From: CAYRTD01 sp964426915
Lineage (GTDB): Bacteria; Bacteroidota; Bacteroidia; Bacteroidales; GCA-2748055
NCBI GenBank assembly: GCA_964426915.1
Contig: CAYRTD010000188.1
Location: 1-6,668 of the forward strand
Length of the DNA: 6,668 bases
Reading direction: 5' to 3'
The notes below the pieces were generated by a model that was not told the origin of the DNA, made no database searches, and worked only from the letters and a program-made list of their open reading frames with translations. This document shows, piece by piece, positions 6,644 to 6,668 of the stretch. The stretch's first letter is position 1; every line of letters begins with the position of its first letter. The position numbers and the translations under genes were made by a program.

Positions 6644-6668
6644 GGAGGCAGGAGGCAGTAATCAGTAA
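6644..6668. repeat. Heptamer tandem repeats running off the right edge
   Basis: GGAGGCA is repeated twice head to tail (6644-6650, 6651-6657). It is followed, with a two-base overlap, by CAGTAAT (6656-6662) and CAGTAA (6663-6668). Both units are seven bases long and lie directly after the stop of the secreted-protein gene. The array is cut by the window end, so its full length is unknown. Confidence 0.55.

Overview
The window looks like a chromosomal segment from a Bacteroidota bacterium. Three things point there: a DUF4290-type gene paired with murA, a secreted protein ending in the gliding-motility/CHU_C (type B, type IX secretion) C-terminal domain, and start regions that carry the phylum's TAnnTTTG -7 box and no obvious Shine-Dalgarno. 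I cannot name a genus from sequence alone.

Layout. Positions 1-26 (minus) may hold the first codons of a gene that runs off the left edge, preceded by about 180 bp without a convincing gene. Positions 205-1509 (minus) are murA, the first committed enzyme of peptidoglycan synthesis, with Asp in place of the usual active-site Cys. Eighteen bases upstream of it, 1528-2127 (minus) encodes a small basic-tailed DUF4290 protein; the two are probably cotranscribed from a well-formed Bacteroidota promoter at 2143-2173. That promoter also shows that a possible TTG start at 2145 is wrong. Positions 2364-4670 (minus) are a complete UvrD/PcrA-type DNA helicase with a GTG start.

A 629-bp gap (4671-5299) separates the helicase from the divergent gene at its right. 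It contains the helicase -7 box, then a 305-bp foldback element (4756-5060) with long imperfect terminal inverted repeats and nested C/G-rich hairpins and no transposase (MITE-like), then a short GC-richer stretch and a very AT-rich leader. Positions 5300-6640 (plus) encode a secreted multi-module protein with signal peptide, Ig/PKD-like modules and a type B T9SS sorting domain, apparently started by TTG. The last 25 bases are heptamer tandem repeats cut by the window edge.

The genes are mostly conserved core functions (cell wall, DNA repair) beside one cell-surface protein. I see no defence system, CRISPR array, RNA gene or intact mobile element. The least explained items are the foldback element, the internal duplication in the DUF4290 protein and the heptamer repeats.
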